Source: Pseudonocardia petroleophila
GTDB lineage: Bacteria; Actinomycetota; Actinomycetes; Mycobacteriales; Pseudonocardiaceae
NCBI RefSeq assembly: GCF_014235185.1
Contig: NZ_CP060131.1
Location: forward strand, 5,277,501 to 5,341,500
Direction of reading: 5' to 3'
DNA length: 64,000 nt
Of this stretch, positions 49,152 through 57,772 are shown piece after piece. Both the position numbers and the translations under genes were made by a program. The notes under the pieces were generated by a model. It was not told the origin of the DNA. It saw nothing but the letters and a program-made list of their open reading frames with translations, and ran no database searches. Position 1 is the stretch's first letter. Every line of letters starts with the position of its first letter.

Positions 49152-50851
49152 CCGAGGAGCAGGACCCCACCGACGCCGACGTCGCGACCGGTCTGGACAT
49201 GCTGCTCTCGGACGGGGCGCTGGGCCCGCTGCGGCGGATGCTCCCGGCCGCGGCCGGGCTCAGGCTGGCCGCCTCGCTCGCGGCGAAGCCGGTGACCCTC
49301 ACCCGGCGCGGCGCGGGCCTCGCCGCCGAGCTGGCGAAGATCGGCGTCGGGGCCTCGGAGGTCGCGCCGAACCCCAAGGACAGGCGCTACGCCGACCCGG
49401 CCTGGACCGAGAACCCGGTGCTGCGCCGCCTCGTGCAGGCCCACATCGCCGCGGGCGGCACCGCCACCGAGCTCGTCGAGGACGCCGACCTGGACTGGGC
49501 CGACCACGAGCGCCTGCAGTTCGCCGTCGGCAACGTCGTCGACGCGCTCGCACCCAGCAACAGCCTGGTGAACCCGGCGCTGTGGCAGGCGGCCAGGGAG
49601 ACGCGCGGCGCGAGCATCGTCAGCGGCGTGAAGCACCTCGTCGGCGACCTCGCGGCGGCGCCGCGGGTGCCGTCGATGGTGGAGCCCGACGCGTTCACCG
49701 TCGGCGAGGACCTGGCCTGCACCCCCGGGGCCGTCGTGCTGCGCACGCCGGTGTTCGAGCTGATCCAGTACCTGCCGCAGACCGCCACCGTCCGCGAGAT
49801 CCCGCTGCTGCTGGTCCCCCCGACGATCAACAAGTACTACGTCGCCGACCTGGCACCCGGCCGCAGCATCGTCGAGAACCTGGTCCGCAGCGGCCAGCAG
49901 GTGTTCCTCATGTCCTGGCGCAACCCCGACGCCGAGCACGCGGCCTGGGACCTCGACACCTACGGCGCGGCGATCCTCGACGCGATGACGGCGTGCGAGC
50001 GGATCAGCCGCCGGTCCAGCACCGCGCTCATGGCGTTCTGCTCCGGCGGGATGATCACCTCGATGCTGCTGGGCCACCTCGCCGCCACCGGCGCCCAGGA
50101 GCGCGTGGCGTCGGTCACCTTCGCGGTCACCGTGCTGGACCAGGCCAAGGCCGGCACGACCGGCGCGCTGCTCGACCCGGAGACCGCGCGCCAGTCCGTG
50201 GAGGCGTCGCAGAAGAAGGGCTACCTCGACGGCCGCACGCTGGCCGAGGTGTTCGCCTGGCTGCGGCCCAACGACCTCATCTGGAACTACTGGGTCAACA
50301 ACTACCTGCGCGGCCGGGCACCGAAGCCGTTCGACATCCTGTTCTGGAACGCCGACACCACCCGGATGACGGCCGGGCTGCACCGCGACTTCATCGACAT
50401 CGCGGTGTCGAACGCGCTGATCACCCCGGGCGGCACGACGATGCTGGGCACGCCGGTGGACCTGTCGAAGGTCGACCGCGACGCCTACGTCATCGCCGGG
50501 ATCGCCGACCACCTCTGCGCCTGGCAGTCCTGCTTCCGCACCACCCGGCTCCTCGGCGGGGAGAGCCGGTTCGTGCTCTCCACCAGCGGCCACATCGCCT
50601 CGCTGGTCAACCCGCCGGGCAACAAGAAGGCGAGCTTCCGGGTCGCGCCGCCGGAGTCGCGCACGCCCACCCCGACCACGGCCGAGGCGTGGCTGGCCGT
50701 CGCCGAGACCGTCCAGGGCTCCTGGTGGCCCGACCACGCCGAGTGGCTCGGGGAGCGCAGCGGCGACGAGGTCGACGCCCCCGCGGAGCTCGGCGGGCGG
50801 GGGCTCCACGCTGTCGTCCCCGCGCCGGGCGACTACGTTCGGGTGCGATGA
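49148..50851 (+). CDS. phaC: polyhydroxyalkanoate synthase (PhaC-like)
   Basis: 567 residues. It polymerises 3-hydroxyacyl-CoA. Signature regions are VPPTINKYYVADLAPGRSIV, QQVFLMSWRNP and the nucleophile block ALMAFCSGGMITS, where Cys sits in FCSGG in place of the usual GYCxGG. Also present are NDLIWNYWVNNYLRG with FDILFWNADTTRM, AGIADHLCAWQSC (acid) and LSTSGHIASLVNPPG (His). All three catalytic residues are visible. ATG 49148 overlaps the YihY stop, and the phaZ start overlaps its stop. Confidence 0.9.
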   Translation: MTEEQDPTDADVATGLDMLLSDGALGPLRRMLPAAAGLRLAASLAAKPVTLTRRGAGLAAELAKIGVGASEVAPNPKDRRYADPAWTENPVLRRLVQAHIAAGGTATELVEDADLDWADHERLQFAVGNVVDALAPSNSLVNPALWQAARETRGASIVSGVKHLVGDLAAAPRVPSMVEPDAFTVGEDLACTPGAVVLRTPVFELIQYLPQTATVREIPLLLVPPTINKYYVADLAPGRSIVENLVRSGQQVFLMSWRNPDAEHAAWDLDTYGAAILDAMTACERISRRSSTALMAFCSGGMITSMLLGHLAATGAQERVASVTFAVTVLDQAKAGTTGALLDPETARQSVEASQKKGYLDGRTLAEVFAWLRPNDLIWNYWVNNYLRGRAPKPFDILFWNADTTRMTAGLHRDFIDIAVSNALITPGGTTMLGTPVDLSKVDRDAYVIAGIADHLCAWQSCFRTTRLLGGESRFVLSTSGHIASLVNPPGNKKASFRVAPPESRTPTPTTAEAWLAVAETVQGSWWPDHAEWLGERSGDEVDAPAELGGRGLHAVVPAPGDYVRVR

Positions 50852-51669
50852 ACACCGCGATGACCGACGAGATCTTCGAGATCGACGTCCGGGGCCGGCG
50901 CCTGCGGGTGTCCGTGCGCCGGGCCACCGGGGCCGCCACCCGCACGCCGCTGCTCCTGATGAACGGCATCGGCGCGAGCCTGGAGCTGCTGCAGCCCTTC
51001 GTCGACGAGCTGCCGCCCGAGCTGGAGGTCATCCGCTTCGACGTGCCCGGCATCGGCGGCTCCCCGATGCCCCTGCTGCCGTACCACATGTCGACGTTCG
51101 CGCCGCTGGTCGGCTCGCTGACCAAGCGGCTGGGGTACTCCCAGCTCGACGTCATGGGCTTCTCGTGGGGCGGCGGCCTCGCGCAGCAGTTCGCCGCGGT
51201 GAACCGGCGCCGGTGCCGCAAGCTCGTGCTGGCCGCCACGGGCACCGGCTCGCTGATGGTGCCGGCCAGGCCCAACGTGCTGGCGAAGATGCTCACGCCG
51301 CGGCGCCACCGCGACCCCGAGTACGCGCGCACCATCGCCGGGGAGATCTACGGCGGCACCATGCGCACGCACCCGGAGCGGGCCTCGGAGGTGCTGCACA
51401 CCTACACCCGCAAGGGCCCCAAGCGCGGCTACTACTACCAGCTGCTCGCCGGGGCGGGCTGGAGCAGCCTGCCCGGCCTGCCCCTGATCCGGCAGCCCAC
51501 GCTGATCGTCGCCGGCGACGACGACCCGATCATCCCGATCGTCAACGCCCACATCATGCACAAGGGCATCCCGAACTCGCGGCTGCACGTCTACTCCGGC
51601 GGGCACCTCGCGCTGCTCACCGAGGCGAAGGAGCTCGCCCCGGTGATCGACGCGTTCCTGGCGGAGTAG
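50848..51669 (+). CDS. phaZ: intracellular poly(3-hydroxyalkanoate) depolymerase
   Basis: 273 residues. It follows Pseudomonas medium-chain PhaZ along its length: LLLMNGIGASLELLQPFVDE, VIRFDVPGIGGSPMPLLPYH, nucleophile VMGFSWGGGLAQQFA, KLVLAATGTGSLMVPARPNV, IYGGTMRTHPE, GYYYQLLAGAGWSSLPGLPL, acid LIVAGDDDPIIPI and His in YSGGHLALL. It mobilises stored polymer in the cytoplasm. Pairing with phaC in one operon couples synthesis and breakdown. Confidence 0.92.
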   Translation: MNTAMTDEIFEIDVRGRRLRVSVRRATGAATRTPLLLMNGIGASLELLQPFVDELPPELEVIRFDVPGIGGSPMPLLPYHMSTFAPLVGSLTKRLGYSQLDVMGFSWGGGLAQQFAAVNRRRCRKLVLAATGTGSLMVPARPNVLAKMLTPRRHRDPEYARTIAGEIYGGTMRTHPERASEVLHTYTRKGPKRGYYYQLLAGAGWSSLPGLPLIRQPTLIVAGDDDPIIPIVNAHIMHKGIPNSRLHVYSGGHLALLTEAKELAPVIDAFLAE

Positions 51670-51673
51670 CCGC

Positions 51674-52318
51674 TCAGGCGGCCGCGCTGCGGTCGTCCCC
51701 GTCGGGGACGGCCACGGCGAGGCGGTACGACGACGCCCGCGTGGTGCCGAGCGTGACCAGCTCCAGCACCTCCAGGTCGGCATCGGCCAGCACGCGCCGG
51801 AAGTCGTCCTCGTAGGTGACGGTGCCGAAGTCGATCGTGGTGACGTGCCGCACCAGCGGCTTGAGCTTCTCCCGCAGCGGCGAGCGCCGGTGGTGGAAGG
51901 TCTGGGTGAAGAACAGCTGCCCGTCGGGCTCCAGGAGCCCCGCGACGTGCCGCAGCGCGGCCACCGGGTCGGGCAGCAGCATCAGGCTGGCGCTGAAGTA
52001 CGCGGCGTCGTAGGGGCCGCCCTGGTGGTCGTAGACCGACTCCAGCAGCGGCGTGACCCGGCCGGACAGGCCCGCGCGCGTCATCTCCTCGACGCAGCGC
52101 CGCAGGTAGTCGCGGTCGATGTCGAGCCCGGTGACGTGCAGGTCCTTCGCGCGGACGCGGTCGCCGCCGCGGGCCAGCGCCGTGCCGGTGCCGATCCCGA
52201 CGTCGAGGATCCGGGCGCCGTCGGGCAGCCGGTCGAACACGGCGCGGTACCAGCCGGCCGTCAGACCCGTGATCGCACGGTCGTACAACCAGCCGCGCAC
52301 GGCGCCACGTGTGGGCAT
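51674..52318 (-). CDS. class I SAM-dependent methyltransferase
   Basis: 214 residues. Motif I is RILDVGIGTGTALARGGDRV; then VTGLDIDRDYLRRCVEEMTR, DAAYFSASLMLLPDPVAALR, and LLEPDGQLFFTQTFHHRRSP. The family includes UbiE-like and rRNA methyltransferases; substrate unknown. ATG 52318 lies 7 bases after the DUF3039 stop; a GTG at 52339 would overlap that gene. The stop is 4 bases from the convergent phaZ stop. Confidence 0.82.
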   Translation of the reverse strand: MPTRGAVRGWLYDRAITGLTAGWYRAVFDRLPDGARILDVGIGTGTALARGGDRVRAKDLHVTGLDIDRDYLRRCVEEMTRAGLSGRVTPLLESVYDHQGGPYDAAYFSASLMLLPDPVAALRHVAGLLEPDGQLFFTQTFHHRRSPLREKLKPLVRHVTTIDFGTVTYEDDFRRVLADADLEVLELVTLGTTRASSYRLAVAVPDGDDRSAAA

Positions 52319-52325
52319 GTCGGGA

Positions 52326-52583
52326 TCAGTCGTCCCCACCGGGGCGGAGCCCCTCGAAGATCTTCTTGCAGTCCGGGCAGACCGGCGATCCCGGCTTGGG
52401 AGAACGCGTGACCGGGAAGGTCTCGCCGCACAGCGCCTGGACGAGGTTGCCCAGCACCGCGCTCTCGGCGATCCGGTTCTTCTTCACGTAGTGGAACATC
52501 TTGGGCTCGTCGGTGCCCGTGCTGTCGGTGCCCTCGGGCCGCGTCTCGACGTCGGGCAGAACCTGGGTCGCCATGTCGTCCAT
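52326..52583 (-). CDS. DUF3039 domain protein
   Basis: 85 residues, the normal size. The conserved pattern is KMFHYVKKNRIAESAVLGNL, VQALCGETFPVTRSP and GSPVCPDCKKIFEGL, with four cysteines that may bind zinc. It is a common actinobacterial protein of unknown role. Its ATG lies one base from the ATG of the divergent psuG, so the two promoters must lie within each other's coding sequence. Confidence 0.85.
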   Translation of the reverse strand: MDDMATQVLPDVETRPEGTDSTGTDEPKMFHYVKKNRIAESAVLGNLVQALCGETFPVTRSPKPGSPVCPDCKKIFEGLRPGGDD

Positions 52584-52584
52584 G

Positions 52585-53508
52585 ATGCCCCACGTGTCCC
52601 GTTCCGTCTTCCCGCCCGTCCCGTCCCCCGAGGTCTGTGACGCACTCGCGACCGGCGGCGCCGTCGTCGCGCTGGAGAGCACGATCCTCGCCCACGGCCT
52701 GCCCGCACCGCAGAACCGGGCCGCCGCCGACGAGCTGGAGGCCGCGGTGCGGGCGCACGGCGCCGTCCCGGCCACGGTCGCGGTGCTCGACGGCGTGCCC
52801 CGCGTCGGGCTGTCGGCCGCCGAGCTCGACCGCGTCTGCGGCGGTGACCTGGACAAACTCTCGGTGCGCGACCTCGGCGTCGCCGTCGGGCTGGGCCGGG
52901 ACGGGGCGACGACGGTGGCCGCGACCGCCGCACTGGCCGCCGCGGCCGGGGTGGCGCTGTTCGCGACCGGCGGGCTGGGCGGGGTGCACCGCGGCGCCAG
53001 GGAGTCCTGGGACGTCTCCGCCGACCTCGCCGCGCTGGCCCGCACCGGTGTGCTCGTCGTCTGTTCCGGGGTGAAGTCGATCCTCGACGTCGCCGCGACG
53101 CTGGAGGTGCTGGAGACCGAGTCGGTGCCGGTGCTCGGCTACGGCACCGACGCCTTCCCCGGCTTCTACCGGCGCGACTCCGGCCACCCGGTGCCGTGGC
53201 GCGTCGACTCGCCGGAGCAGGTCGCCGCGGTGTGGCGCGCGCACCGCGACCTGTCCCCGGGCGTCGGTGCGGTGCTGGCCCAGCCCGTCCCCGTCGACGA
53301 CGAGCTCGACGCGGCCCTGCACGACCGCCTGCTGACCGAGGGCCTCGCGCTGCTGGCCGAGCGCGGGATCACCGGCAAGGACGTCACCCCGGCCCTGCTG
53401 GAGCACTTCCACGCCGGCAGCGACGGCGCGAGCCTGCGCACCAACCTCGCGCTGGTGCTCGCGAACGCGGGGCTGGCGGCGCGGGTGGCCGTGGCCGTCG
53501 CACGATGA
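52585..53508 (+). CDS. psuG: pseudouridine-5'-phosphate glycosidase
   Basis: 307 residues. It cleaves pseudouridine 5'-phosphate to uracil and ribose 5-phosphate. Family blocks: VVALESTILAHGLPAPQNRA, VPATVAVLDGVPRVGLSAAE, KLSVRDLGVAVGLGRDGATT, LFATGGLGGVHRGARESWDV, VCSGVKSILDVAATLEVLET and YGTDAFPGFYRRDSGHPVPW. ATG 52585 or GTG 52594 may be used. It overlaps the kinase gene by 4 bases (ATGA), forming the standard PsuG-PsuK pathway. Confidence 0.93.
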   Translation: MPHVSRSVFPPVPSPEVCDALATGGAVVALESTILAHGLPAPQNRAAADELEAAVRAHGAVPATVAVLDGVPRVGLSAAELDRVCGGDLDKLSVRDLGVAVGLGRDGATTVAATAALAAAAGVALFATGGLGGVHRGARESWDVSADLAALARTGVLVVCSGVKSILDVAATLEVLETESVPVLGYGTDAFPGFYRRDSGHPVPWRVDSPEQVAAVWRAHRDLSPGVGAVLAQPVPVDDELDAALHDRLLTEGLALLAERGITGKDVTPALLEHFHAGSDGASLRTNLALVLANAGLAARVAVAVAR

Positions 53509-54347
53509 TCGTCGTGGTCGGCGACCTCGCCGTCGACGTGCTGGTCACCCCCGTCGCGCCGCCGGTGCCCGGTGCCGACGTCCGGGCCCGGATCCGCACG
53601 GTCGCCGGCGGGGCCGGGGCCAACACCGCCGCGTGGCTCGCCCACCTCGGGGCGGCCGTCACCCTGGTCGCCCGGGTCGGCGACGACGCCGCGGGGCGCG
53701 CGGCCGCAGCCGACCTGCCGGGTGTGGACCTGGCGCTGGCCGTCGACCCCGACGAGCCGACCGCGACCGTGGTGGTGCTCCTCGACGGCGACCGCACGAT
53801 GCTGTCGGACCGCGGAGCCGCCGCCCGGCTGTCCCCCGCCGACCTGCCCCCGCTCGACGGCGCCGACCACCTGCACCTGTCGGGCTACGTCCTGCTCGAC
53901 CCGTCGTCGCGGGCCGCCGGGCTGGCCGCGCTGGCCGCCGCCCGCGCCGCGGGCCTGAGCACGTCGGTCGACCCGCAGTCGGCCCCGGCACTGACCCCGG
54001 AGTTCCGGGAGTGGGTGCGCGGGGCCGACCTGCTGCTCCCCAACGCCGACGAGCGGGCCGCGCTGGGGCACGTGCCGGAGGTCGGCGCGGTGGCCGCGAC
54101 CGCCGGGGCGCGCGGCGCGACCTGGACCGACGCGCGGGGCACCTGGAGCGTGCCCGCCCCCGCCGTGCCGGTGTGCGACCCCACCGGTGCCGGCGACGCC
54201 TTCGACGCCGGCCTGCTGCGGGCGTGGCTGGGCGGGGCGGCGCCGGAGGACGCGCTGCGGGCCGGGTGCGCGGCGGGGGCTGCGGCGGTCCAGCACCCGG
54301 GCGCCCGCCCCCCGCGGCGTCGGCGCGGGCGGGGGTCCGCGCGCTGA
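53505..54347 (+). CDS. psuK: PfkB-family sugar kinase, probable pseudouridine kinase
   Basis: 280 residues. The N-terminus MIVVVGDLAVDVLV and GGAGANTAAWLAHLGAAVTL are the PfkB nucleoside-binding motif. The C-terminal anion hole and catalytic base are in VCDPTGAGDAFDAGLLRAWL. It would make pseudouridine 5'-phosphate for PsuG, to which it is translationally coupled. Without the psuG neighbour it would only be called a ribokinase-like protein. Confidence 0.85.
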   Translation: MIVVVGDLAVDVLVTPVAPPVPGADVRARIRTVAGGAGANTAAWLAHLGAAVTLVARVGDDAAGRAAAADLPGVDLALAVDPDEPTATVVVLLDGDRTMLSDRGAAARLSPADLPPLDGADHLHLSGYVLLDPSSRAAGLAALAAARAAGLSTSVDPQSAPALTPEFREWVRGADLLLPNADERAALGHVPEVGAVAATAGARGATWTDARGTWSVPAPAVPVCDPTGAGDAFDAGLLRAWLGGAAPEDALRAGCAAGAAAVQHPGARPPRRRRGRGSAR

Positions 54348-54378
54348 GCCGGGCCCCGCGCGGGACCCGTCGGCTCAG
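54344..54378. terminator. bidirectional hairpin spanning two convergent stop codons
   Basis: CTGAGCCG (54344-54351) pairs with CGGCTCAG (54371-54378). The left arm contains the psuK TGA and the right arm the stop of the leftward small-protein gene. The symmetry means one stem could terminate both transcripts. Confidence 0.6.
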
Positions 54379-54695
54379 CCCAGCAGCCCCAGGTCGACCA
54401 GCACCACCGCGCACAGGTTCGGGGTGCGCGAGCAGGTCGGCTGCACCTGCGGCCCGCCCGAGTAGTACCGGCGCAGCTCCTCCGAGAACGCGACGGCGCC
54501 CACCTCGCGGTGGCCCAGCAGGTCCAGCGCCACCTGCAGCTCCGAGCGCGTCACCTCGGAGCGCCACAGGCGCTGGGTGACGGCCAGTGCGTCGCCGGCG
54601 ACCTCCACCTGCAGGGTCGAGCTCCCGACGAGCGGGCGGACCGCCCGGCCCCCGTCGTACCGGGAGCGGACGGCGGCCCAGTCGAGGGCGGTCAT
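54375..54695 (-). CDS. small protein 1 of the tubulin-like locus
   Basis: 106 residues, paralogous to the genes at 54692 and 57773. Shared order: MTALDWAAVRSRYDGG, a short beta-sheet with TLQVEVAGDALAVTQRLWRS, then EVTRSELQVALDLLGHREVG and a C-terminal LVDLGLLG. It differs in having a Cys-containing insert (PTCSRTPNLC) near the end. No known domain. It overlaps the preceding gene by 4 bases (ATGA) and is last in the leftward run. Confidence 0.75.
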   Translation of the reverse strand: MTALDWAAVRSRYDGGRAVRPLVGSSTLQVEVAGDALAVTQRLWRSEVTRSELQVALDLLGHREVGAVAFSEELRRYYSGGPQVQPTCSRTPNLCAVVLVDLGLLG

Positions 54696-54991
54696 TCCAG
54701 GAACCCCAGGTCCTTGAGCACGTGCGCCGCCGACGTCGCCCGCACGTCGGCCACCAGCGCCCGGTACTCCTCGACGAACAGCCCGGCGTGCCTACTCATC
54801 CGGTCGGTCTCGATGAGGTCGACCGCCTTCTCCAGGTGCTCGCGGGCCAGGGTGTCGCGCCACAGCGAGTGGCGGATGTGCACGCCGGCCGCGTCGGCCC
54901 CGGTGATCTCCAGCGTCTTCCCGCCGGCGACCGTCGGGATCCGCGTCCCGTCGCCGTAGCGGTCCTCGACCCACGCCCAGTCCAGCGCCAC
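54692..54991 (-). CDS. small protein 2 of the tubulin-like locus
   Basis: 99 residues. VALDWAWVEDRYGDGTRIP, GGKTLEITGADAAGVHIRHS, LWRDTLAREHLEKAVDLIET, FVEEYRALVADVR and AAHVLKDLGFLE align block by block with small protein 3 (57773). A beta-strand pair followed by two or three helices is likely; the LxREHLEKA helix may contact a partner. GTG 54991 starts 2 bases after the sigma-like gene. Function unknown. Confidence 0.78.
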   Translation of the reverse strand: MALDWAWVEDRYGDGTRIPTVAGGKTLEITGADAAGVHIRHSLWRDTLAREHLEKAVDLIETDRMSRHAGLFVEEYRALVADVRATSAAHVLKDLGFLE

Positions 54992-54993
54992 CG

Positions 54994-55497
54994 TCAACCC
55001 CTCTCGATGCCGACCGGCGCCGTGCCGGGCCGGGCCAGCTCGCCCACGCACGTGAGCATCGCCTCGTTCCGGAGCTCGGCCGCGGCCGGATCGCAGCCCA
55101 GCGCCGCGGCCAGCTCCTCGACGTCACCGCCGCGCAGGCAGGTCACCACGAACGGCTCCCGGTGCTCGGACGGGAGCCCGGCGATCCGGTCGCGCAGCTC
55201 GGGCCACCCGCACACGACGGCCAGCTCACCCGCGTCCGCCGCCGCGATCAGCCCCTCGGCCAGCTTCGCGATCCGGCCGGAGAACGGGAGCCCGAAGTAG
55301 CGGAACACCGACGGCCGCGCCACCATCCCCGCCACGACCTGCACGCTCACCTGCTCCGCGAGCGACGGGTCGGCGAGCCGGTGGGTGCAGGTGAACCGCA
55401 CCGCCTCGAACAGCGCGCGGACGCGGTCGAGCCACTCGTCGAACTCGGGCGGCGACCTGCGCTCGGGCGGCGGCTCGGACACGGGTGGCTCGGTCAC
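54994..55497 (-). CDS. diverged sigma-factor-like protein
   Basis: 167 residues from GTG 55497. The N-terminal part (EWLDRVRALFEAVRFTCTHR, then LADPSLAEQVSVQVVAGMV) looks like a worn sigma region 2. The C-terminal part LRDRIAGLPSEHREPFVVTC, then GGDVEELAAALGCDPAAAEL resembles sigma region 4. Key promoter-contact residues are not conserved. It could be a minimal ECF sigma factor or an adaptor. It lies between the peroxiredoxin gene and the small proteins, with 2-4 base spacing. Confidence 0.5.
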   Translation of the reverse strand: MTEPPVSEPPPERRSPPEFDEWLDRVRALFEAVRFTCTHRLADPSLAEQVSVQVVAGMVARPSVFRYFGLPFSGRIAKLAEGLIAAADAGELAVVCGWPELRDRIAGLPSEHREPFVVTCLRGGDVEELAAALGCDPAAAELRNEAMLTCVGELARPGTAPVGIERG

Positions 55498-55501
55498 GGC
55501 G

Positions 55502-55984
55502 TCAGAGCCTCGCCAGCACGGCCTCGGCGGTGCTGACCTCGTGGTCGACGAACCGCTCCTCGACCTCCAGCGAGGTGATCACACCGTCCCGGATGATCGC
55601 CGCGTAGCGCTCCGAGCGGGTGCCGAGGCCGAACGAGCTCGCGTCGGTGTCCAGGCCCATCGCCGTCGCGAACGCGGCGTCCGGGTCGGCGATCATGAGG
55701 AACTCCTCCCCCGCCTCCTCCGAGCGCCCCCACGCGCCCATCACGAAGGCGTCGTCGACGGAGACGACCGCGATCCGGTCCACCCCCTCGGCCTTCAGCT
55801 GCTCGGCCGCGAGGACGAAGCCGGGCAGGTGGAAGTCGCTGCAGACGGGGGTGAAGGCGCCGGGGACCCCGATCAGCACGACGGTGCCGCTGCCCAGCAG
55901 CTCCGCGGAGCTGGCGGGCCCGGGGCCGTCGGCCGGGGTGATCATGACGGTGGCGTCGGGGACCCTGTCTCCGATGGCGGGCAT
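55502..55984 (-). CDS. peroxiredoxin (Prx5/AhpE-like)
   Basis: 160 residues. The active site PGAFTPVCSDFHLPGF holds the peroxidatic Cys near residue 48, preceded by GTVVLIGV. Later come RIAVVSVDDAFVMGAWGRSE and FLMIADPDAAFATAMGLD, typical of Prx5. It reduces peroxides using a thiol donor. Its place inside the tubulin-like run, 4 bases before the sigma-like gene and 70 bases after tubulin-like protein 1, suggests protection of an oxidant-sensitive component. Confidence 0.87.
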   Translation of the reverse strand: MPAIGDRVPDATVMITPADGPGPASSAELLGSGTVVLIGVPGAFTPVCSDFHLPGFVLAAEQLKAEGVDRIAVVSVDDAFVMGAWGRSEEAGEEFLMIADPDAAFATAMGLDTDASSFGLGTRSERYAAIIRDGVITSLEVEERFVDHEVSTAEAVLARL

Positions 55985-56054
55985 GGCTGTCTCCAGGTCG
56001 GTGGCGGTGCAGGAGGGGCGACCGGCCGCGCCGACGGCCGCCCCCGGGGTCCGG

Positions 56055-57710
56055 TCAGGGGGTCGGGACGACCGTCTTGACCATCATCGCGATGTGCTCG
56101 GCCTGCACGATGGTGACGTCCTTCGAGATGGGAGCATCGCCGCGGATCGCCTCGTGCGGGATGACGACCCAGCAGGCGCAGCCCCAGATGCACTCGCCCG
56201 CCATGCCGTCGAAGCGGATCGACTGCTCGGACAGGATCACGCCGAGGTCGAGCAGCCAGGAGTGCATCATCAGCTTCTCGTCCCACGACTCGATCGCGTC
56301 GTAGGCGTCGCGCGCGGCGTAGAACGCCGTGAAGTCGGTCTTCGCGACGCCCGGGATGATGATGTTGGAGTACGCCGTGAGCTCGTCGAAGAACTCGCCG
56401 ACCGAGGTGTTGACCGTGCCGTCGTCGCCGTCGAGGACGAAGCCCTGCAGCGTCTCCTTGAGCTTGGTCTCCAGCGTCTCGTTCCACAGCTCGCGCGGGG
56501 CCACGGTGTGGGCCTCAACGTAGTCGGTCTTGAAACCCTCCTTGAGGCCCGACCACTGCGGGATGTAGCCGATCCACTTGCTGACGACCGCGCGCCACTT
56601 GCTGCGCGGCTCGCCGGGCAGCACCTCCACGCCCGGGTGGGTGTACTTGGCGACGTCGAAGACCGTCCAGGTGCGGTCGCCGGAGATGTTGCGCTCGTGC
56701 GGGGCCCCGGTGAAGCCCATCGGGCGCAGCATCTTGAACAGCAGGCGGCCGTAGTCCTGCACCACGAAGCGCATGAACGAGTCGTTGACGAACTTGCGCG
56801 TGACGCCCTTGCGGAGCGCGTCGCGGATCGCCGGCTTCCCGGTCTTCGTGTACGAGCCCAGCCGCTGCCAGGAGTGCTCCTGCGGCAGCGCGAAGAAGCC
56901 GCCGGTGAACGGGTTCTTGTAGAGGTCGCCCCACACCGCCATGACGCCCTGGTTCTTGGCGTCGTCGAGCATGCAGTCGATCTCGTTCATGGTCGGGTAC
57001 AGCGCGGCGTCGCCGCCGACGTGCGCCTCGTCTCCGGAGAACGGCATGGCCGCCACGCCGACCACCGGGATGCGGCGCCCGAGCTTGACGTTGGACAGGT
57101 GCCGCGCGAGGTCGACGACCATGCCCGACCCGGTGCCGCCGGACAGCGAGAAGAACACGAGCACGAGCGACGGGAGCTTGGTCTGGTTGATGCTCCCGAC
57201 GAAGTCGTCGAGCTCCTTCTCCAGCGACTTGTCCTCGCCGTAGTAGTAGTGCCCGTAGATCGCCTTGGCGATGGCGCGGGGGATGGAGTCCCCGGCCTTC
57301 GGCATCTCGGTGTCGCTCGGCAGCCACGGCTCGTAGTTGGGGTTCCAGTAGTACCGGGGGTACTCCATCTTCAGGTACTCGCGCCAGCGGTTGAGGCTGG
57401 TCATGAGGTCCTTCTTCGCCGGCACGTCCAGGGAGACGGTGCGGACCTGGGCGCGCTCGGTGGGGATGCCGCGCTCGGCGAGGCGCTGGTCGAAGCCGCT
57501 CACGTACTCCTTGAGCTCGTGCTGGTCCTGGTCGCCGATGTCGATCGAGAGGCCGGTGAACCGGGCGCGCGGGTCCTCCAGCATGTCCTCGATCTCCCCG
57601 GTGCGCAGCAGCGCCTCCACCATGTAGGCACCCATCTTGCCGATGCCGATCGCGTGGATGCAGTGCGGCGACTGCGCGCCGGTCGCACTGTGGTACATGG
57701 ACAGTCCCAT
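56055..57710 (-). CDS. tubulin/FtsZ-like protein 1 (intact glycine loop)
   Basis: 551 residues. An N-terminal nucleotide-fold strand-loop is visible at residues 18-30 (IHAIGIGKMGAYM). The tubulin signature loop is SGGTGSG at 190-196, within VFFSLSGGTGSGMVVDLARH. Conserved with its paralogue at 58072 are KMEYPRYYWNPNYEPWLP (114-131), NQGVMAVWGDLYKNPFTGGF and a C-terminal ECIWGCACWVVIPHEAIRG. A strong AGGAGGAA ribosome binding site precedes ATG 57710. It probably belongs to the Tubulin_2-like GTPases; polymerisation is not shown. Confidence 0.75.
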   Translation of the reverse strand: MGLSMYHSATGAQSPHCIHAIGIGKMGAYMVEALLRTGEIEDMLEDPRARFTGLSIDIGDQDQHELKEYVSGFDQRLAERGIPTERAQVRTVSLDVPAKKDLMTSLNRWREYLKMEYPRYYWNPNYEPWLPSDTEMPKAGDSIPRAIAKAIYGHYYYGEDKSLEKELDDFVGSINQTKLPSLVLVFFSLSGGTGSGMVVDLARHLSNVKLGRRIPVVGVAAMPFSGDEAHVGGDAALYPTMNEIDCMLDDAKNQGVMAVWGDLYKNPFTGGFFALPQEHSWQRLGSYTKTGKPAIRDALRKGVTRKFVNDSFMRFVVQDYGRLLFKMLRPMGFTGAPHERNISGDRTWTVFDVAKYTHPGVEVLPGEPRSKWRAVVSKWIGYIPQWSGLKEGFKTDYVEAHTVAPRELWNETLETKLKETLQGFVLDGDDGTVNTSVGEFFDELTAYSNIIIPGVAKTDFTAFYAARDAYDAIESWDEKLMMHSWLLDLGVILSEQSIRFDGMAGECIWGCACWVVIPHEAIRGDAPISKDVTIVQAEHIAMMVKTVVPTP

Positions 57711-57772
57711 TGCGTTTCCTCCTGTTTCGGGCATGCGGCAGCGCGGTACGTCCCCTGAGGTGCGGACGGTCG

